A stretch of DNA of 64,000 nucleotides from Plasmopara viticola. Taxonomy: Eukaryota > Oomycota > Peronosporomycetes > Peronosporales > Peronosporaceae. Under the pieces are notes generated by a model. It was not told the origin of the DNA. It worked only from the letters and a program-made list of their open reading frames with translations, and did no database searches. The stretch lies in assembly GCA_001695595.3 (NCBI GenBank), contig MBPM02000039.1, forward strand, positions 310,001 through 374,000, given 5' to 3'. The translations under genes were made by a program, and so were the position numbers. Every line of letters begins with the position of its first letter. Positions within the stretch are counted from its first letter, which is position 1. Of the stretch, positions 59,491 to 64,000 are shown piece by piece.

Positions 59491-61755
59491 ATGCACGGAG
59501 GCAGTCTCGATGACACGGCGCCTCGCATCGTGTCCAATGTCGAGCCTTTGCTAGCTGAAACGCGTGCGCATCTACTGCATAAGGAGCCGGATCGTGCGCG
59601 TGCAACTTTTCTGCGTCTGCCCGAGCTAGAATTGCGTCGTAAAGCGTATTTAGTTGCGACGCTACGCGACTTTTACGCCGCTGGACTCTTTGACGTTCCC
59701 GTGTTGCTTACATTTTTAGAAGTGCTTCCTAGCTGGCACTGGACACTTGACGGGTGTGCTGTGCTACACAGTGTGAATTCTGCGCTACGAGAGCCCAGTA
59801 CGGGCACCGGTGGAGGCGGCAACGCTTTGCGAGCCCTTGAAGCAAGACAGCGCAAGTTTCCACAGTTGCCATTGGCGTTTTTTCTGTTTAAACTCATGAG
59901 CCACTTGGAAGGTAGTGCTCGTGTACGAGCGGAAAGTTATTGGTACGCATGGGTGAGTCCAACGCTGCGTGCAGTTGCGAGCGGACAGCCTTTGGAACTA
60001 AAGATTCTTTCGAGAACAGGACGAAGCGAGTATCGACAGGGTGATGCGAGCAAAGAAGAACTCATGTACGCACCTGGCAATGCTGGTACGTTTGATAATG
60101 ACCGACGCAACGCCTTGTGTTGGGTGGGCGAACGCAGTGAGGATGAAGGAGCTGCATGGCCTAATGATAAAGACCGTACAAAAGCACAGTGGCGACTCAT
60201 TCCATCGGATGTGCATACGGACACGTTTCTAATTCAAAATGTACGATGGGAAGAGTATCTGTACGCAGCGGATTATGCTAAATTTAAAAAGGATGGACGA
60301 GGGAAAGCGAGAAGTCGCGTGTTCACGTGGCGAAAACAGAATGAGTCCCCTGGACCGGCTGGAAAGTGGCAACTCGTGACATTAAGTGTGGAAGAAAGAG
60401 ATGTGTTTGCATTGTATAATCCGTACCAACGCGAATTTTTGTACGCACCGATAGGTGAAGTGTTTGACAGTAAGAGACGGCATGTACTTACGCGAGTGGC
60501 ACCCGATGGAACCCGCGAAGCCTCAAGTACAGAAGGTGGAGTCATGTGGTGTGCGTGGCGCATTGACCCAGCGCAACAATCGTCGATGGAGCGAGGAGTG
60601 GAGGCTTTTTTCGCTAAAAAGTATCCATTGGCAGTCGAAGAATTGACAAAAGCATTGAACAAATTGCCTGACAACACTGAACACGTCAAGTGTTTTGCGT
60701 ACCGTATGACGGCAAATTTGCGGCTTCGTCGCTTTGATCTGGTTGCACCTGATTTTCACGCCATTCAGGCACTTGGTGGCGATAAAGCTGCAATTTTTCA
60801 TGGGCTAGCTCATTTGTGGGAAGAAAATGCAAGTTACTTGGCGGCCATGACTACTTTGTCACCGGAACTACAGATTCAGGCAATGGAAATCTCGACATCT
60901 TCCGAAAATCCGTTCTTTATGCGCCATCAACTCTCAAAGGGTGACGACTATTTTGTCCGACGAGAGTTTCAAGCTGCGATTTTGTGCTACCAAGAGGCAG
61001 CTACGTGCACTTCAACGTCTTATGTATCTGAAAATTGCAGCAAAGAGGATCCCGAGACTGTACGACAGCGCGTTCGTGCGTACGTGTCGTGTGCCAAGTG
61101 TTTTTTTGCACTTGATGAAAACGACAATGCGTGGCAGTATTTAAACATAGCGCATGATATTACTGGCGTACCGGTCGAAGGCGAGGCAGCAATTTTACTC
61201 TGGAAGGGCAAGTGCCGTCGGGCTCAAAAATTGTATGATGAAGCGCTGGAGCTCCTTGAAAAGGCATTTGATCGAGCAAGTGCAGCGTCAGCAGCTTCAG
61301 TGTGCTTGCCATCGTCTGCACCTTTGTCAGCTGCAGCGCTTAAGCGGTCTATTTTACTGGAAATGAAAGTTGTAGGACTTTTGCGTCAAGGCGTTTACGA
61401 TACGCTGCTCTCTACGGATGACAATGGGAACACAATTGATGCTGATAAAGTGAAGGAAGAGAGTGATGTAGTGACGGGTGAAGGGGCTGACAAGATACTT
61501 ACGCAAATGATGGAAATGTTTCACTGTCCACTGAGCTTGGAGCTGATGGACGATCCAGTGACGACACCCGATGGCAACTCTTACGAGCGCTCAATGATTG
61601 AGCAACACCTTGAAGTAAATGGCTGCTTTGATCCTTTGACACGGGCACCTTTGACCAAGTCTCAGCTTCATCCTAATCGCGCTTTGAAACAATTGATGGA
61701 GACGCTTCTTAGCGATCATCGGCTCGGACTGTTGCTAGCATCATGTTCCACGTAG
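59491..61755 (+). CDS. Beta-trefoil-like, TPR and U-box protein (putative E3 ubiquitin ligase)
   Basis: 754 residues, intronless. The C-terminal U-box (about 674-745) reads FHCPLSLELMDDPVTTPDG, NSYERSMIEQHL, DPLTRAPLTKSQL and PNRALKQLMETLL, the normal E2-binding fold without zinc ligands. Residues about 168-360 hold three internal repeats with a Tyr-Ala core (EELMYAPGN, EEYLYAADY, REFLYAPIG), each followed by an Arg-rich strand (DNDRRNALCW, KARSRVFTW, DSKRRHVLT) and a Trp-Arg/Gln-Leu/Ile block (WRLIP, WQLVT, WRIDP). That threefold pattern suggests a beta-trefoil. Residues about 367-640 are helical with TPR-like spacing (AVEELTKALNKLPDN; AILCYQEAATC; LYDEALELLEKAFD). The N-terminal ~160 residues are not recognised. 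Expected to ubiquitinate a target held by the trefoil or TPR part; the target is unknown. A TCAACCATTTTTC Inr-like site is at about 59442-59454. Confidence 0.85.
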   Translation: MHGGSLDDTAPRIVSNVEPLLAETRAHLLHKEPDRARATFLRLPELELRRKAYLVATLRDFYAAGLFDVPVLLTFLEVLPSWHWTLDGCAVLHSVNSALREPSTGTGGGGNALRALEARQRKFPQLPLAFFLFKLMSHLEGSARVRAESYWYAWVSPTLRAVASGQPLELKILSRTGRSEYRQGDASKEELMYAPGNAGTFDNDRRNALCWVGERSEDEGAAWPNDKDRTKAQWRLIPSDVHTDTFLIQNVRWEEYLYAADYAKFKKDGRGKARSRVFTWRKQNESPGPAGKWQLVTLSVEERDVFALYNPYQREFLYAPIGEVFDSKRRHVLTRVAPDGTREASSTEGGVMWCAWRIDPAQQSSMERGVEAFFAKKYPLAVEELTKALNKLPDNTEHVKCFAYRMTANLRLRRFDLVAPDFHAIQALGGDKAAIFHGLAHLWEENASYLAAMTTLSPELQIQAMEISTSSENPFFMRHQLSKGDDYFVRREFQAAILCYQEAATCTSTSYVSENCSKEDPETVRQRVRAYVSCAKCFFALDENDNAWQYLNIAHDITGVPVEGEAAILLWKGKCRRAQKLYDEALELLEKAFDRASAASAASVCLPSSAPLSAAALKRSILLEMKVVGLLRQGVYDTLLSTDDNGNTIDADKVKEESDVVTGEGADKILTQMMEMFHCPLSLELMDDPVTTPDGNSYERSMIEQHLEVNGCFDPLTRAPLTKSQLHPNRALKQLMETLLSDHRLGLLLASCST

Positions 61756-63700
61756 GGACGCTTGACAAATCGGTGTGGTTTAAAATTGACGTTGCATGAT
61801 TTACATGCCTGACTAATAATTCTCGTTATAATTTTTAGAATTAAGGCCAACAGTAGGGGTTATTTCGATAGTAAAAACAGCTAAGTACGAGTTTGATAAC
61901 CTACATTGTCGTATCGCTAGTCCATTAAAAAAAAGCCATACAACAGGAAATATAAGTTAAATATATCGAAAACTATCTAAAAAGAAACTTAGTACTCGAT
62001 TAAGGAGATACTTTTAAACAAATCAGTCTTCGAGCCATACGTTAATGAATGCTTCGACTTTCAAAGTGTTGAGAGCCCTTCACCAAAAAGTCGCATATTT
62101 TGCCACACAAGTTTCTTCGTGCAAAAGATGCGATCCCGTGGCACCTGGTAGCCTTTGCAGTCAATCCTACACCTACTGTTCCCTTATGCTCTCTTGCAGA
62201 ATTCGGTGTGAATCGCTCAACACTCAAAGATCCAAAAGGCGCGCTGTTTACGCTTGGAAGACTTGTTGTTTCCTAATTAAGTTAAAAAAAGCTGCTTTTG
62301 CCACCATTTCTTCTGTGAAGCTGTAGAAGCGTGACACAACGCTTAAAATATTGAGCCTGGGTAGCTACTACTATGACTAAGCCAGTCAAATTTAAGATCG
62401 TACAAAGAACTTAAGTATTTTTTGATAGAATGAGATGGTCGCTTACAAGACCAAAGAGAGAATGAGACGCACGTTGCATCAGAGAATGAGACGCGCGTTG
62501 CACCTGCACTTACCGAATATGTTATGACGATAGAAATACATCATTTGTTCAAACGAAGGTGTATTCAAAAGTTCTTTTGTTAGTCCTTCAGGTTTCATAA
62601 ATTTGAAGATCGGGTACATCGTTGTGGTAGGAATACTTGGATGTGGCGTTCGTAGACTTACCATCAATCCTTCACCACACAAAGGAGCTAGTTGCGACGT
62701 GACAAGGTCAGTTAAATCAGGACCGCAATGTGAGGCAGAGGCGCTCCCATGGATACCATTCATTTTGCAAGTGGCGTAATTCTTCTGCTTCCTAGAAGGC
62801 ATAAGAGCTGTTCGACAGGTCTTACAATGACGGACCAAAAGCTGTTGCGATTAAATTTAAAAAGCAGCTGATATACAAAGGTAATTTAAGCCTTTTGGCT
62901 GTACGTTGGAGTATGGCGCAGCCTTTTGTAATATTGATGAGCAAGCTGTAAATTTAGCTGAGAAAACTTCGACAAATGCGGTTAAGTTAAAAGCGTCAAC
63001 ACCCTGAAGATTCACCGCAATAGCACCGGTGGCATTAAAGAAGATCCATAAGTAAGTATGCCCCAGCTGTGCGAGCGTAAGTAGGAGATGCCGCTTGAGT
63101 AAACAAACACTATGTCGTTCGACCTCTATCAGCCGAGCTTAATGGCTGGGTTTGACAAGAGTTTCGGTACCAACGAGTAGTAAACACTGCAGAATCTACT
63201 TTGGTGTTTATAAACGCATCTGTACTTGTTCATTTAAAAGAGTGATTCTTTATTAAAACGAATGAGCTGGCCATGGATACAACTTTGGTCTCATCTGTCC
63301 GTTCGCGCATCGCGTGTGCGCTCACTTTTTGAAATGTTAGCTTATACATTCTTTACTTGCTACTAAGGAAGGCTTCAGCAACTCGAGTATATTTGTATAA
63401 TCTAGAATGACGGCTTTCATCATTGGGGCACCTATATTGAATACAGTCGGAATTGTAATCCTTACAAGTGAATACAAGGTAGTCCCGACCGCTGGTGGTG
63501 ATGCTGCATGGTGCAATTAAAGCCTCACTCGTACGAAAGGAAACAGTTGGGGAATCTACAACATGAAGGATCATAATTGTGGTGCGAGTAGGCTCGCTTT
63601 GTAGATTATGCGCTACAATTTCCGCCAAAATGAGCCGACATAGCCACAATTAGCCACGCCACTTAATTCATTTCTGCTTTAAAACGATTAGATTTGGCTC
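61756..63700. other. Intergenic, no gene recognised
   Basis: Short frames on both strands (for example 62479-62838, minus). A CACGTTGCATCAGAGAATGAGACGCGCGTTGCA stretch near 62470-62500 holds a short direct repeat (GAGAATGAGACGC-CGTTGCA). No recognised gene. Confidence 0.5.
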
Positions 63701-63765
63701 AACCTCAATAAGATGACTCACTCCTGTTGCTTTCAGTAACAGGAGTGAGTCATCTTATTGAGGTT
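63701..63765. repeat. Perfect 28 bp inverted repeat with 9-base loop
   Basis: The left arm 63701-63728 starts AACCTCAATAAGATG. The right arm 63738-63765 is its exact reverse complement, and the loop is GCTTTCAGT. It lies 24 bases before the SINE copy that begins at 63790. Confidence 0.95.
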
Positions 63766-63789
63766 GGTTAGGAGCTCAATATTTCCCGT

Positions 63790-64000
63790 AGAGATTTAAG
63801 CTACCGGAATTCACTCTCTAGGACTAAGCTGTCTCTATCGCGGGATGCTGGTAGCAATCCGACCCATATTCGGACCGGGTTCCGTACCTCTCATTACACA
63901 ATGGGGCTTTTTTGGTCAGTGGGGCGTCCCCCGCCCAACCCTTCTATTACCCAATCGGGCGCGAGTTGATAGGACAGTCACACACTCGGATGTGATGGCT
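63790..64000 (-). mobile_element. tRNA-derived SINE, copy C, cut by the window edge
   Basis: Collinear with copy A (2931-3140) from the AGAGATTT terminus through TACCCAATCGGGCGCGAG and CTCGGRTGTGAT. The tRNA-like head should lie beyond the right end of the window. It differs from copy A at scattered positions. Confidence 0.82.

Noticed and set aside
60273..60689. 138-codon frame antisense to the U-box gene
   Set aside because: Shadow frame over the trefoil repeats, without any recognisable content.

Overview
The window looks like a gene-sparse, AT-leaning, repeat-littered piece of an oomycete nuclear genome, from a Phytophthora or downy-mildew type plant pathogen. The evidence is the mix of families: two secreted GH17 beta-1,3-glucanases, a trypsin-fold protein with catalytic residues replaced (as in oomycete glucanase inhibitor proteins), a SWEET transporter, and two large 28-residue-repeat ankyrin proteins of a kind abundant in oomycetes. 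Oomycete-type Inr/FPR promoter motifs (TCATTYYNCAWTTT-like) lie just upstream of several starts. Species cannot be fixed from the sequence alone.

Layout. 1-5.7 kb: no gene seen; one tRNA-derived SINE copy and a decayed tandem repeat. 5.7-10.3 kb: an unrecognised, spliced, minus-strand membrane-protein gene, head-to-head with a CobW/COG0523 GTPase, then a GH17 gene on the minus strand. 10.3-20.5 kb: decayed mobile-element debris, an effector-like short ORF, a perfect hairpin and the first copy of a second SINE family. 20.6-22.5 and 29.7-31.6 kb: the two ankyrin genes, with a cascade of perfect foldbacks and two more SINE copies between them. 34.4-35.2 kb: SWEET. 44.5-45.3 kb: inactive trypsin-like protein. 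45.3-57 kb: mostly non-coding, with a fourth SINE copy. 57-61.8 kb: a compact cluster of GH17 (minus), a three-exon ATG5 (plus) and a beta-trefoil/TPR/U-box protein (plus). The right end carries a perfect hairpin directly beside a third tRNA-SINE copy that runs off the window.

The genes do not form an operon-like system. The secreted GH17 enzymes, the glucanase-inhibitor-like protein and SWEET fit wall remodelling, defence against host glucanases and sugar exchange during plant colonisation (inference). ATG5 and the neighbouring U-box protein are intracellular ubiquitin-like/ubiquitin functions that happen to be adjacent.

The points most worth a second look are: (1) two spliced genes that simple ORF calling misses; (2) a beta-trefoil/TPR/U-box architecture; (3) a ~325 bp SINE-like family whose four copies each have recognisable target-site duplications, one of them 5'-truncated; and (4) several unrelated perfect inverted repeats with short loops, including three back to back, plus one decayed example, which suggests a recurrent foldback-forming process.
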